64,000 bases of DNA, from assembly GCF_029626175.1 (NCBI RefSeq), contig NZ_JARUBM010000002.1, forward strand, positions 5,969,001-6,033,000, read 5' to 3'. Below the pieces are notes generated by a model. The model saw only the letters and a program-made list of their open reading frames with translations. It was not told where the DNA came from and searched no databases. The stretch is from Micromonospora sp. WMMD1082 (GTDB lineage Bacteria; Actinomycetota; Actinomycetes; Mycobacteriales; Micromonosporaceae). Made by a program: the position numbers and the translations under genes. This document shows positions 7,585 through 16,649 of the stretch, piece after piece. Positions within the stretch are counted from its first letter, which is position 1. Every line of letters begins with the position of its first letter.

Positions 7585-9053
7585 GCAGATCCGCCGCACC
7601 ACGGACCCCACACGCCCGCGCCGGGCTGGTCTGGGGCGTGGCGCTCAGCGCGTACGTGGCGGCGGTGTTCCACCGCAGTTCGCTCGGCGTGACCGGGGTG
7701 GACGCCACGCACCGATTCGAGATCAGCGCGGCGACCCTGGCCACCTTCAGCGTGGCCCAGCTCGCCGTGTACGCCATCATGCAGGTGCCGGTCGGGATGC
7801 TGCTCGACCGGTACGGCTCGCGTCGGCTGCTGGTCACCGGCGGCGCGTTGATGGTCGCCGGTCAGCTCGCCTTCGCCCTCGTTACCGACGTACGCCTCGC
7901 CGTGGCGGCCCGGGTCCTGATCGGCCTCGGCGACGCGATGACCTTCATCAGCGTCCTGCGGATCGTCACCTTCTGGTTCCCGGGTCGCCGCAACCCGCTG
8001 CTGGTCCAGCTCACCGGCACGTTCGGCCAGCTGGGTGCGATCCTCGGCGCCGTACCGTTGGTGGCGCTGCTGCACCACGCCGGCTGGACCGTCGCCTTCC
8101 TGACCGCGGCCGGGATCGGCGCGGCGGCGGTGCTGATGGTGCTCGCCGCGGTCCACGACGGTCCACGCCCGGCGACCGGGCCGACCATGGCATCACCGCC
8201 GGCCGTGGCATCGCCGCCTGCCGTGGTGCCGCCGCGCGGCGAGCGGAGCGCAGCACCGCCGGCTCCGGTCGGCGGGCGGCTGGCCGCCGCGTGGGCGCAT
8301 CCCGGCACCCGCCTCGGGCTCTGGACACACTTCGTCACCCAGTTCTCCGGCACCGTCTTCGCCCTGCTGTGGGGCTTCCCGTTCCTGGTGCAGGGGCAGG
8401 GACTCACCCCGACCGCCGCGGCCACGCTGCTCACCGTGCTGACCCTGGCGATGCTGCTGACCGGCCCGGCGATCGCCCACCTGTGCGCCCGGTACCCGCT
8501 GCGCCGCTCGGTGCTGGTCTTCACCATCACCGGTGCCACCGCCGCCATCTGGGCGGTGGTGCTCGCCTGGCCCGGCCGGGCCCCCGGCTGGCTGCTGGTC
8601 ACGCTGGTGCTGGTCCTGGCGCTCAACGGCCCCGGCTCGATGATCGGCTTCGACTACGCGCGTACCTTCAACCCGGTCAGCCGGATCGGCAGCGCCACCG
8701 GGATCGTCAACGTGGGCGGCTTCACCGCGTCGATCATCCTGGTGCTCGCGATCGGCGTCGTGCTGGACCTGGCCACCCCGACCGGGCGGGCCGCCCCCGA
8801 CCTGACCGCGTTCCGCTGGGCGTTCGCGGTGCAGTACCTCCTCTGGGCCGTCGGCGCGGTGCAGGTACTGCGCTGGCGCAACGCCACTCGCCGCGACCAC
8901 GGCGGCGACCACGGTGGTTCCGCCGCGCAAGCCGGGCGCGCGGCAGCGGTGCCGATCCGTCGTCGCGGCGGTAGGTTCGCCTCCAAAGACGGACGCCGCC
9001 GCCAGCGACGCCGCGGTGCGGTGGCGGCGGCGCTGCGCGCCGGCGCGGAGTAG
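7581..9053 (+). CDS. MFS transporter
   Basis: A 490-residue protein with about twelve hydrophobic helices. The loop between helices 2 and 3 carries GMLLDRYGSRRLL, the MFS motif A. A central hydrophilic loop (around residues 190-235) is rich in Pro/Ala. The C-terminal tail (about 440-490) is strongly basic, RRGGRFASKDGRRR and beyond, and probably cytoplasmic. The GTG start overlaps the GntR stop. Substrate unknown; the pairing with GntR suggests uptake or export of a small organic acid or similar metabolite. Confidence 0.88.
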   Translation: MSRSAAPRTPHARAGLVWGVALSAYVAAVFHRSSLGVTGVDATHRFEISAATLATFSVAQLAVYAIMQVPVGMLLDRYGSRRLLVTGGALMVAGQLAFALVTDVRLAVAARVLIGLGDAMTFISVLRIVTFWFPGRRNPLLVQLTGTFGQLGAILGAVPLVALLHHAGWTVAFLTAAGIGAAAVLMVLAAVHDGPRPATGPTMASPPAVASPPAVVPPRGERSAAPPAPVGGRLAAAWAHPGTRLGLWTHFVTQFSGTVFALLWGFPFLVQGQGLTPTAAATLLTVLTLAMLLTGPAIAHLCARYPLRRSVLVFTITGATAAIWAVVLAWPGRAPGWLLVTLVLVLALNGPGSMIGFDYARTFNPVSRIGSATGIVNVGGFTASIILVLAIGVVLDLATPTGRAAPDLTAFRWAFAVQYLLWAVGAVQVLRWRNATRRDHGGDHGGSAAQAGRAAAVPIRRRGGRFASKDGRRRQRRRGAVAAALRAGAE

Positions 9054-9062
9054 GAGGAGAGC

Positions 9063-10148
9063 GTGAGCCAGCAGGTACGAGGGGTCATCTCCCGCAGCAA
9101 GGGGGCGCCCGTCGAGGTCACCGAGATCGTGGTCCCCGACCCCGGCCCCGGTGAGGCGGTGGTACGGGTGCAGTCCTGCGGGGTCTGCCACACCGACCTG
9201 CACTACCGCGAGGGCGGCATCAACGACGACTACCCGTTCCTGCTCGGCCACGAGGCGGCCGGCATCGTCGAGCAGGTCGGCGAGGGGGTCGACGCGGTCG
9301 CGCCGGGCGACTTCGTGGTGCTCAACTGGCGGGCCGTCTGCGGCGTGTGCCGGGCCTGCCGGCGGGGCCGTCCCTGGTACTGCTTCGCCACCCACAACGC
9401 CGCCCAGAAGATGACCCTGACCGACGGCACCGAACTCTCCCCGGCGCTGGGCATCGGCGCCTTCGCCGAGAAGACCCTCGTCCACGCCGGCCAGTGCACC
9501 AAGGTGGACCCGGCCGCCCGGCCGGCCGCCGTCGGTCTGCTCGGCTGCGGGGTGATGGCGGGGCTCGGCGCGGCGATGAACACCGGTGGGGTGACCCGGG
9601 GCGACTCCGTGGCGGTGATCGGCTGTGGCGGCGTCGGCGACGCGGCGGTGGCCGGTGCGGCGCTGGCCGGCGCGACGACGATCATCGCGGTGGACACCGA
9701 CTCCCGCAAGCTCGACTGGGCCCGCAGGTTCGGCGCCACCCACACCGTCAACGCCTCCGAGGCCGACCCGGTGGCCGAGATCCAGGCCGCCACCGGCGGC
9801 TTCGGCGCCGACGTGGTGATCGACGCCGTCGGCCGGCCGGAAACCTGGAAGCAGGCCTTCTACGCCCGCGACCTGGCCGGCACCGTCGTGCTGGTCGGCG
9901 TGCCCACGCCCGAGATGCGCATCGAGCTGCCCCTGCTGGACGTGTTCGGCCGCGGCGGCGCGCTCAAGTCCAGCTGGTACGGCGACTGCCTACCCAGCCG
10001 CGACTTCCCGATGCTCACCGTGCTCTACCTGCAGGGCCGGCTCGACCTGGACGCCTTCGTCACCGAGGAGATCCCGCTGGACGGGGTCGAGGAGGCGTTC
10101 GCCCGGATGCACCGTGGCGACGTGCTCCGGTCGGTGGTGGTCTTCTGA
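9063..10148 (+). CDS. mscR: S-(hydroxymethyl)mycothiol dehydrogenase (mycothiol-dependent formaldehyde dehydrogenase)
   Basis: A 361-residue zinc-dependent class III-like alcohol dehydrogenase. The catalytic zinc site includes CGVCHTDLH and GHEAAGIVE. The structural zinc site is [15 protein letters not shown]. The Rossmann segment contains [12 protein letters not shown]. The length and the motif [12 protein letters not shown] match the actinobacterial mycothiol-dependent enzymes, which oxidise the formaldehyde-mycothiol adduct to S-formylmycothiol with NAD. The GTG start follows an AGGAGAGC ribosome site. The next gene begins inside its stop (TGATG), so the pair works together. Confidence 0.9.
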   Translation: MSQQVRGVISRSKGAPVEVTEIVVPDPGPGEAVVRVQSCGVCHTDLHYREGGINDDYPFLLGHEAAGIVEQVGEGVDAVAPGDFVVLNWRAVCGVCRACRRGRPWYCFATHNAAQKMTLTDGTELSPALGIGAFAEKTLVHAGQCTKVDPAARPAAVGLLGCGVMAGLGAAMNTGGVTRGDSVAVIGCGGVGDAAVAGAALAGATTIIAVDTDSRKLDWARRFGATHTVNASEADPVAEIQAATGGFGADVVIDAVGRPETWKQAFYARDLAGTVVLVGVPTPEMRIELPLLDVFGRGGALKSSWYGDCLPSRDFPMLTVLYLQGRLDLDAFVTEEIPLDGVEEAFARMHRGDVLRSVVVF

Positions 10149-10771
10149 TGGCCGCCCGGATCGACCACGCCGTCACCTCCGGCACCTTCTCCCTCGACGG
10201 TCAGACCTTCGACGTCGACAACAACGTCTGGGTGGTCGGCGACGACGCCGAATGCGTCGTCATCGACGCCCCGCACGATGTCGACGCCATCCTCGACGTG
10301 GTCGCCGGCCGGCGGGTCACCGCGATCGTCGCCACCCACGCCCACGACGACCACGTCCGGGTCGCCCCGCAGCTGTCCCGGGCCACCGGCGCCCCGGTGC
10401 TGCTGCACCCCGCTGACCGGGTGCTGTGGGACATGGTGCACCCCGACGAGCCGCCCGGCGGGCAGCTCGGCGACGGCCAGACGATCGAGGTCGGCGGGAC
10501 CACCCTGACCGTGCTGCACACCCCCGGGCACAGCCCCGGCGCGTGCTGCCTGTACGCCCCGGCGCTCGACGTCGTCTTCACCGGCGACACGCTGTTCGCC
10601 GGCGGACCGGGTGCCACCGGCCGCTCGTACAGCGACTTCGGCACCATCGTCGACTCGATCCGGGACCGGCTGCTCACCCTGCCGCCGCAGACCGTCGTGC
10701 ACACCGGCCACGGCGCCAGCACCACCATCGCCGCCGAGGCCCCACACCTCCCACCACCAACCCCGCGTTGA
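10148..10771 (+). CDS. Metallo-beta-lactamase-fold hydrolase, likely S-formylmycothiol or related thioester hydrolase
   Basis: A 207-residue MBL-fold enzyme with metal ligands in THAHDDH (about residues 60-66), HTPGHSPG and FTGDTLF, and a final HTGHG. The sequence is glyoxalase II-like. Translational coupling to mscR suggests it hydrolyses the S-formylmycothiol made by that enzyme, releasing formate and mycothiol; this is inference from context. The stop codon TGA lies inside the left arm of palindromic repeat copy B, so the repeat supplies the end of this gene. Confidence 0.85.
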   Translation: MAARIDHAVTSGTFSLDGQTFDVDNNVWVVGDDAECVVIDAPHDVDAILDVVAGRRVTAIVATHAHDDHVRVAPQLSRATGAPVLLHPADRVLWDMVHPDEPPGGQLGDGQTIEVGGTTLTVLHTPGHSPGACCLYAPALDVVFTGDTLFAGGPGATGRSYSDFGTIVDSIRDRLLTLPPQTVVHTGHGASTTIAAEAPHLPPPTPR

Positions 10772-10830
10772 TCATGAAGTTAGCGGGGGGTTTTGATCTC
10801 TAAACGCCCGCTAACTTCATGATCAACGCG
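10764..10830. repeat. Palindromic intergenic repeat, copy B (GTTGATCATGAAG arms)
   Basis: The arms at 10764-10787 and 10807-10830 are perfect reverse complements of 24 bases; the left begins CGCGTTGATCATGAAGTTAG. The loop holds TTTTGATCTCTAAA, the same core as copy A at 6805. The first bases overlap the end of the MBL gene. Confidence 0.92.
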
Positions 10831-11070
10831 ACGGTGGGGCGCGTGTTGGTGCGCTTGGGGGGACTGTGGGGGGTTTGAGTCCCGCCGTCCTGTGCTGGTG
10901 GTGACGTGGGTCGCAGCCGTGTGGGCGAGGGGCATTTCCGGAATGCCCGACACTTCGGCTGGGTTGTGTCCCCCGTAGCGCCGGCTCGCAAACCTCGACC
11001 GGGCTGCGCAGTCACCCCCGAGAGCGGCTCAACCCCGAGCGGCTCGTACCCGATCGAAAGGGCAACCATC

Positions 11071-11769
11071 GTGAAGCCGGACTTCACTGGATGGCTCCCG
11101 GCCATCGCGACGAACCCGAACCGGAAGACCGCGCTGAGCGTGGTGGGCGTGACCGCCCTCGCCGGACTGGCCTTCGGCCCCACCGCCATCGCCGCACCCA
11201 TCACCACGGGCCCGCACGAGGGCGCCGTGGCGGCGATCGACCGGGCCACCGGCCGCGACACCTCGGACAGCACGGTCGAATCCGGGCAGACCACCGGTGG
11301 TCGCACCGACAAGCCGCGCGCCGGCAAGCCGACCCGCGACCAACTGATCCCGTACGGCGTGCAGGGCGCCCAGTCGCGCGTCCCGCTCGACGACGCCCAG
11401 CGGGACAACGCCAAGACCATCATCGAGGTGGCCAAGAAGACCGGTGTGGGCGAGCGGGGCGCGGTGATCGGCATCGCCACCGCACTGCAGGAGTCGAAGC
11501 TGTACAACCTCGGCCACCTGGGCGCGCGGAACGACCATGACTCGCAGGGGCTGTTCCAGCAGCGTCCGTCCACCGGCTGGGGCAGCGTGGAGCAGATCAC
11601 CGACCCCGAGTACTCCTCGGAGGCCTTCTTCCGGGCGCTGCGGAACGTCGGCGGCTGGCAGGACCTGCCGTTGACCACCGCGGCGCAGACGGTGCAGGTC
11701 TCGGCCTACCCGTTCCACTACGCGCAGTGGGAGGAGCAGTCGGCGGACATCGTCGCCCAGCTCTGGTGA
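11071..11769 (+). CDS. Secreted lysozyme/transglycosylase-like protein
   Basis: The GTG at 11071 follows a GAAAGGG ribosome site and gives 232 residues; longer in-frame starts upstream lack one. A signal peptide (about residues 17-42, ending TAIAAP) is followed by a linker rich in Thr/Gly/Asp, then a domain with ALQESKLYNLGHLG, DSQGLFQQRPSTGWG and ITDPEY. That pattern is typical of lysozyme-fold transglycosylase-like domains of actinobacteria, with the Glu of QES as likely catalytic acid. Probably a cell-wall-acting exported enzyme. A close paralogue is at 33150. The 240-base leader contains a GGGCATTTCCGGAATGCCC hairpin near 10933. Confidence 0.8.
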   Translation: MKPDFTGWLPAIATNPNRKTALSVVGVTALAGLAFGPTAIAAPITTGPHEGAVAAIDRATGRDTSDSTVESGQTTGGRTDKPRAGKPTRDQLIPYGVQGAQSRVPLDDAQRDNAKTIIEVAKKTGVGERGAVIGIATALQESKLYNLGHLGARNDHDSQGLFQQRPSTGWGSVEQITDPEYSSEAFFRALRNVGGWQDLPLTTAAQTVQVSAYPFHYAQWEEQSADIVAQLW

Positions 11770-11794
11770 CAACGACATCAACATCGACATCGAA

Positions 11795-11824
11795 CCGGCC
11801 GGTCCCGCACCCGGGGCCGGCCGG
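11795..11824. terminator. Bidirectional terminator between lysozyme-like gene and phoD
   Basis: Inverted arms 11795-11806 and 11813-11824 (CCGGCCGGTCCC against GGGGCCGGCCGG) surround a GCACCC loop, between two convergent genes. There is no T tract, as is usual in actinobacteria. Confidence 0.7.
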
Positions 11825-11842
11825 CTCGGTTCGTATCGGGCC

Positions 11843-13471
11843 TCAGGCCGCCGGCGCGCTCTCCCGGCGCAGCGTCGATGAGCCGGCGCCGACCGACCAA
11901 CCGGCCACCCAGCGGGCCGCGCTCGCGCGTCGGGTGCGGTCGGCCAGGTGGTACCAGTCCATCCGGCACCGCTGTCGGGTCACCTCCAGCACCCCGTAGC
12001 CGTGCCCGTCCAGCTCGGTCCAGCGCACGTGCGGATTGGTCGAACGGATCAGGGTGGTACCGAGGGCGCTGAGCGGGTTGCCCGCCGGCAGGCCCAGGAA
12101 GTCGTTGACGTTGTCGCTGGTCACCGAGGGCACCACGAACTCGGCGGCGGCCGGGTTGGCCGCACCGGTGGCCCGGGTGGTCACCTCACTGGCCCACGAG
12201 GTGTGGATGTCGCCGGTCAGGAAGACCACGTCGCGGGTGCCGGTCGACCGCAGGTGGTCGACCAGCTGGTTGCGGTCGGCGTTGTAGCCGTCCCACTGGT
12301 CGACGTTGAGCACCGCCCCGTTCTGCGGGATGCCCAGCAACGTTCCCAGCGGGCCGAGCAGCCAGGCCGGCAGCGCACCGACGTCCAACCGGGCGATCAT
12401 CACCGAGTTGCCGACCAGTTTCCACCGGGCGGTCGAGGTCGACAGGCCGGCCTTGAGCCAGGCCATCTGGTCGGCGCCGGTGATGGTCCGCGACCGGTCG
12501 TCCACCGCGGTACCCGAGGCCTGCTGCGACCGGTAGGTGCGCAGGTCGAGCATGGACAGTTCGGCGAGCCGGCCGAAGCGCAGCCGCCGGTAGATCGCGC
12601 CGTCGGCGCCGGAGCGCACCGGCATCCATTCCAGGTACGCCTGCCGCGCCGCCGCGAGCCGGGTGGCGAAGTCACCCTCCACGCCGGGGGTGTGGTTCTC
12701 GGCCCCGCCGGACCACTGGTCGTTGGCCACCTCGTGGTCGTCCCAGGTGATCACCCACGGCAGCGCGGCGTGCAGCGCCTGCAGATCCGGGTCGGTCTTG
12801 TAGAGGGCGTGCCGGGCACGGTAGTCGGCCAGGCTGAGCGTCTCGTGTGTCGGGCTCACCGGCCGCACCACCGACCCGCCCGCGGTGAACTCGCCGGTGC
12901 CGTACTCGTAGAGGTAGTCGCCCAGGTGCACCACCAGGTTGAGATCGCCGCGCTCGGCGAGGTGCCGGTACGCCGCGAAGTAACCTGCCTCCCAGTTCGA
13001 ACAGGAGACCACGCCCAGCCGCAACCGGTCGATCTCCGCCTCAACGTCCGGGGCGGTCATCGTGCGCCCGGTCGGCGACCAGCCGCCCGCGTAGCCGAAG
13101 CGGTACCAGTAGGTGCTGGCCGCCGCGAGCCCGGTCACCGGCACCCGGACCGTGTGGTCCCGCGCCGGACCGGTGACCAGCGCGCCCTGCGACACGACGT
13201 CCGTGAAGTCCGGATCGGCGGACACCTGCCAGGTCACCTGGACCTCGGGACCGAGCCCCGAGCCGGGCTGGGCCTGCTCGGTCGGGGTGAGCCGGGTCCA
13301 CAGCAGGATCCCGTCGGGGAGTGGATCACCGGAGGCCACACCGTGCCGGAACGCCCCGGTGGCAGCCTGTGCCGTGGCGCTGCCGGCGAGGGTGGCGCCG
13401 GCCAGCGCCGCCGTACCGGCGGAGGCGCCGGCCACGCGCAGGAGGGTACGACGGTCGAGGGTGTTCGTCAT
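11843..13471 (-). CDS. phoD: Alkaline phosphatase D (PhoD-like phosphodiesterase)
   Basis: A 542-residue exported metalloenzyme. It starts with a Tat signal, DRRTLLRVAG, followed by an alanine-rich h-region ending near residue 36. An N-terminal PhoD beta domain (about 40-140) leads to the catalytic domain, with metal ligands in VVSCSNWE, VHLGDYLYEYG, TWDDHEVAND and FLTGDIHTSW. The family acts outside the cytoplasm on phosphate mono- and diesters during phosphate limitation. Length and motifs are complete. The gene stands alone, convergent with its left neighbour. Confidence 0.93.
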   Translation of the reverse strand: MTNTLDRRTLLRVAGASAGTAALAGATLAGSATAQAATGAFRHGVASGDPLPDGILLWTRLTPTEQAQPGSGLGPEVQVTWQVSADPDFTDVVSQGALVTGPARDHTVRVPVTGLAAASTYWYRFGYAGGWSPTGRTMTAPDVEAEIDRLRLGVVSCSNWEAGYFAAYRHLAERGDLNLVVHLGDYLYEYGTGEFTAGGSVVRPVSPTHETLSLADYRARHALYKTDPDLQALHAALPWVITWDDHEVANDQWSGGAENHTPGVEGDFATRLAAARQAYLEWMPVRSGADGAIYRRLRFGRLAELSMLDLRTYRSQQASGTAVDDRSRTITGADQMAWLKAGLSTSTARWKLVGNSVMIARLDVGALPAWLLGPLGTLLGIPQNGAVLNVDQWDGYNADRNQLVDHLRSTGTRDVVFLTGDIHTSWASEVTTRATGAANPAAAEFVVPSVTSDNVNDFLGLPAGNPLSALGTTLIRSTNPHVRWTELDGHGYGVLEVTRQRCRMDWYHLADRTRRASAARWVAGWSVGAGSSTLRRESAPAA

Positions 13472-13545
13472 GGTTGCTGTGTCTACCGGCCCGGGCGTCC
13501 CCTTCGCTGCCCCGGCCGGCCAGTGTTCGCCCGGGTTTCCGCCCT

Positions 13546-13584
13546 CGTTTCCCGGCGCGCGTCCGGCGTTTCCCGGCGCGCGTC
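13546..13584. repeat. Two direct copies of an 18-base repeat between phoD and the MFS gene
   Basis: CGTTTCCCGGCGCGCGTC occurs at 13546-13563 and again at 13567-13584, with a 21-base period. The second copy touches the stop codon of the exporter gene. The copies are identical, which suggests recent duplication or a paired binding site in the phoD upstream region. Confidence 0.85.
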
Positions 13585-15022
13585 AGGAACGGGTGGCGCT
13601 CTGCGTCCGTCGATGGTTGCGGATGATGTCGACGGTGGCGGCGACCAGGGCCAGGGTGACGATCCCGGCGGAGGTCAGCAGCGACCGCTCGAACGCGACC
13701 GACCAGGCGTCGTCACCAGCCGACACCGCCGAGAAGAAGACCGCGCCGACGACCGCGATGCCGGCGGCCGAACCGATGCGCTGACCGGTCTGCAGCATGC
13801 CCGCCCCGCTGCCCGCCTGCGGCACCGGCACCTCCGACAGGGTCAGCGTCTGGTTCGGGGCGATCACCAGACCGCTGCCGATGCCGGCGATCAGCAGCGG
13901 CAGCGCGATCACCCAGGGGACGGGGGCGTGCGGCAGCACCTCGATGGCGAGGGCGGCGAGGCCGAGACCGGCCACCACACCCAGCAGCCCGATGGCGACC
14001 AGCGGCCGGCCGTACCGGTTGACGATCCGACCGCCGACGGCGGACGCCACGGCCGAACCGAGCGCGAACGGGGTGATCGTCAGACCGGCGACGAGGGCGC
14101 TGTACCCGCGACCGTTCTGCAGGTAGAGCGTGAGGATGAAGAAGATCGCGGTGAAGCCGCCGAAGTAGAGCAGCGCGATCACCGAGCCCAGGGTGTACGA
14201 CTGGTGACTGAACAGGCGCACGTCGAACAGCGGCGGCCCCTGCCGCGCGTACCGTCGCTCCCAGAGCCAGAAGCCGACCAGGGTGACCAGGCCGGCGGGG
14301 ACCAGCAGCCACTTCGCCGGGCCCTGCCACTGTTCGCGCTGCACCAGTGGCAGCAGCACCAGCGTCACGCCGACGCCGAGCAGCAGCACGCCGATCGGGT
14401 CACGCCGGCGTTTGGTGGGCTGCTCGGCCGGTCGGCCGGGCAGCAGCCGCAGGCCGAGGATCACCGCGACGATGCCGACCGGCACGTTGACGAAGAAGAC
14501 CCACCGCCAGCCGTGCTCGGGGCCGCCCGCGGCGATCAGCAGACCGCCGAGCAGCGGACCGATCGCGGTGGAGATGCCGATGGTGGCACCGAGCAACCCG
14601 AACGGTCGGGCCCGCTCGGAGCCCCGGAAGAGCTGCTGGATCAGGCCGGTCACCTGCGGGTTCACCAGACCGGCGGCGGCGCCCTGGAGTAGTCGGGCGG
14701 CGACCAGCCAGGCGGGGGACTGGGCCAGCCCGGCCAGTGCGCTGGTCAGCGTGAACAGGGCGATGCCAAAGACGAACGTGTTGCGCCGGCCCCGGACGTC
14801 ACCGAACCGTCCCGCCGGCACCAGGACCAGCCCGAAGGTCAGCGCGTACCCGGAGAGCACCCACTGCAGGTCGCTGGGGCTGGCGTGCAGGGCACGGTCC
14901 AGCGACGGGAGGGCGACGTTGACGATGCTGATGTCGAGCAGCGTCATGAACGCCGCGACCAGCCCGACGCCGAGGGCCTGCCAGCGCCGCCGCTCGTCGA
15001 CCGCGGCGCCGCCGTCGGTCAC
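13583..15022 (-). CDS. DHA2-family (EmrB/QacA-like) MFS drug exporter
   Basis: A 479-residue protein with about fourteen hydrophobic helices. Family features are FMTLLDISIVNVALPSL in helix 1, GRFGDVRGRRNTF (motif A) and ATIGISTAIGPLLGGLL (motif C, typical of drug:proton antiporters). The GTG at 15022 overlaps the stop of the small gene upstream (GTGA) and is preferred to the longer in-frame start at 15151, which would read through that gene. It likely exports amphiphilic compounds by proton antiport. The upstream winged-helix protein may be its regulator. Confidence 0.9.
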   Translation of the reverse strand: MTDGGAAVDERRRWQALGVGLVAAFMTLLDISIVNVALPSLDRALHASPSDLQWVLSGYALTFGLVLVPAGRFGDVRGRRNTFVFGIALFTLTSALAGLAQSPAWLVAARLLQGAAAGLVNPQVTGLIQQLFRGSERARPFGLLGATIGISTAIGPLLGGLLIAAGGPEHGWRWVFFVNVPVGIVAVILGLRLLPGRPAEQPTKRRRDPIGVLLLGVGVTLVLLPLVQREQWQGPAKWLLVPAGLVTLVGFWLWERRYARQGPPLFDVRLFSHQSYTLGSVIALLYFGGFTAIFFILTLYLQNGRGYSALVAGLTITPFALGSAVASAVGGRIVNRYGRPLVAIGLLGVVAGLGLAALAIEVLPHAPVPWVIALPLLIAGIGSGLVIAPNQTLTLSEVPVPQAGSGAGMLQTGQRIGSAAGIAVVGAVFFSAVSAGDDAWSVAFERSLLTSAGIVTLALVAATVDIIRNHRRTQSATRS

Positions 15023-15255
15023 GCCAACTGCTGTGCGCAGAAGCGCGGGCCGAAGTCCAGCCCGGCCATCGGGGAGTCCTCCCGGTGCAGCAGGTTCTTC
15101 TCGGTGAGCAGGTGCAGCGGGGTCCGTAGCTGCTCCTCGGTCAGGCCACACTCCTGGGCGATCATGTCCGGGTAGGGTACCTGCCCGCGCGCCTCCAGGG
15201 CCGCCACCGCGTCGTACACCCGAGCCTCGACGTCCGACAGCTGCACCTGCTGCAT
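15019..15255 (-). CDS. Small winged-helix-like DNA-binding protein
   Basis: A 78-residue protein with the helical pattern of a winged helix (DMIAQECGLTEEQLRTPLHLL, then a wing at KNLLHREDSP). It overlaps the exporter gene by 4 bases and should be co-transcribed with it. A GGAGGACACC ribosome site lies just upstream of the ATG. It may sense a ligand and control the exporter; no close named family is recognised. Confidence 0.7.
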   Translation of the reverse strand: MQQVQLSDVEARVYDAVAALEARGQVPYPDMIAQECGLTEEQLRTPLHLLTEKNLLHREDSPMAGLDFGPRFCAQQLA

Positions 15256-15389
15256 GGTGTCCTCCTCACGCTCGCCCGCCCGTTGCTGGCGGTCCGCGTC
15301 GCGCGGTTACCCCAGGCCAGGCCGAAGATGCGCCCCGATCGGGCGGCGGCGTGCCGCGCCCGGCCGTTGCGGTGACCTAGGCTGCACCG

Positions 15390-16565
15390 GTGACCGTCTG
15401 GGAACTCGTGGTGATCGGCGGTGGCCCCGCCGGACTGTCCGCCGCCCACGTCGCCGCCGGCCTCGGCGTACGCACGCTGGTGCTCGAACGGGCCGCCCAT
15501 CCCCGCTACAAGACCTGCGGCGGCGGCCTGATCGGCACCTCCCTCGCCGCCGTGGCCGGGCGGATCGAGGTGCCCGCCCACGACGTGGTCGACCAGGTCA
15601 CCTTCACCCTGGACGGGCGACGCGGCTTCACCCGCCGCCATGGTGGGGGACCGCTGGTGAGCATGGTGCGCCGGGAGGAGTTCGACGACCGGCTGCGGGC
15701 CGCCGCGGTGGCCGCCGGGGCCGAGGTCCGCGAGCGGGCCGGGGTCCGTTCGCTGGAGCAGACCCCCGAGGCGGTACGCCTGCGCCTGGCCGACGGGGAG
15801 ACCCTGCTCGCCCGCACGGTGGTCGGCGCCGACGGGTCCTCGGGGGTGAGCGCGCGGCACGTCGGGGTGCGCTACCGGCAGGTGGATCTGGGGCTGGAAC
15901 TGGAGCTGCCGGTGCCGCCGCCGCAGCAGGCCCGCTGGCGGCACCGGATGCTGATCGACTGGGGCCCGCTGCCCGGCTCGTACGCCTGGGTGTTTCCCAA
16001 GGGCGACCGCCTCACGGTCGGGGTGATCGCCGCCCGGGGCGAGGGGGAGCGGACCCGGCGGTACCTGCGCCGGTTCGTCGACCGGCTGGGCCTGGCCGGC
16101 GTGTCCGCCGCGCACGACTCGGGGCACCTGACCCGGTGCCGGGCCGACGACTCGCCGCTGCGGCGGGGTCGGGTGCTGGTCGCCGGTGACGCCGCCGGCC
16201 TGCTGGAACCCTGGACCCGGGAGGGGATCAGCTACGCGTTGCGCTCCGGCGCGCTCGCCGGCACGGCGGTAGCCGGCGACGATCTCGCCGGCTACGAACG
16301 GGCGGTGCACGACCGGTTGGTGCCGTCCATGCGGGCCGGGCACCGGCTGCTCGACGTCTTCTCCCGGCGCCCGGAGGTCTACCACGCGCTGCTGGCCACG
16401 CCTCCCGGGTGGCGGATGTTCACCCGGTTCTGCCGGGGCCGCGCCGAGTTCGACGAGCTGGTGGGTCGGGCGCCGGTCCGGGCCGCGCTGGCCCTGGCGG
16501 CCCGCCTGCCCGGGCCGAGAAGCCGGCGCGCCGAGGTGGGGCACGCCAACCATCCAGGATCCTAG
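15390..16565 (+). CDS. Geranylgeranyl reductase-family FAD-dependent oxidoreductase
   Basis: A 391-residue flavoprotein. The N-terminal dinucleotide fold is VVIGGGPAGLSAAHVA with Glu in LVLERA. PRYKTCGGGL follows, the P-x-Y-K-x-C-G-G motif typical of geranylgeranyl reductases. The second FAD motif is VVGADGSSG and the third VLVAGDAAGLLEPWTREGI. Family members saturate isoprenoid chains of lipids or quinones such as menaquinone. The GTG at 15390 follows the divergent promoter region shared with the small winged-helix gene. The tail beyond residue 370 is basic and variable. Confidence 0.87.
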   Translation: MTVWELVVIGGGPAGLSAAHVAAGLGVRTLVLERAAHPRYKTCGGGLIGTSLAAVAGRIEVPAHDVVDQVTFTLDGRRGFTRRHGGGPLVSMVRREEFDDRLRAAAVAAGAEVRERAGVRSLEQTPEAVRLRLADGETLLARTVVGADGSSGVSARHVGVRYRQVDLGLELELPVPPPQQARWRHRMLIDWGPLPGSYAWVFPKGDRLTVGVIAARGEGERTRRYLRRFVDRLGLAGVSAAHDSGHLTRCRADDSPLRRGRVLVAGDAAGLLEPWTREGISYALRSGALAGTAVAGDDLAGYERAVHDRLVPSMRAGHRLLDVFSRRPEVYHALLATPPGWRMFTRFCRGRAEFDELVGRAPVRAALALAARLPGPRSRRAEVGHANHPGS

Positions 16566-16591
16566 GATGCTGTACGCGTAGTGACGCGTGT

Positions 16592-16649
16592 AGCAGAAGG
16601 CTGAAGCCCTGACCAGCGAGAACGTCGGTCAGGGCTTCAGCCTTCTGCT
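16592..16649. terminator. Long perfect bidirectional terminator hairpin
   Basis: The 23-base arms 16592-16614 and 16627-16649 are exact reverse complements (the left begins AGCAGAAGGCTGAAGCCCTG) around a 12-base loop. It lies between convergent genes and should stop transcription both ways. Confidence 0.85.

Noticed and set aside
10910..11070. c-di-AMP (ydaO) riboswitch before the lysozyme-like gene
   Set aside because: The leader is structured and the gene type fits, but the conserved ydaO blocks such as GGGGUGAAUC are not present.
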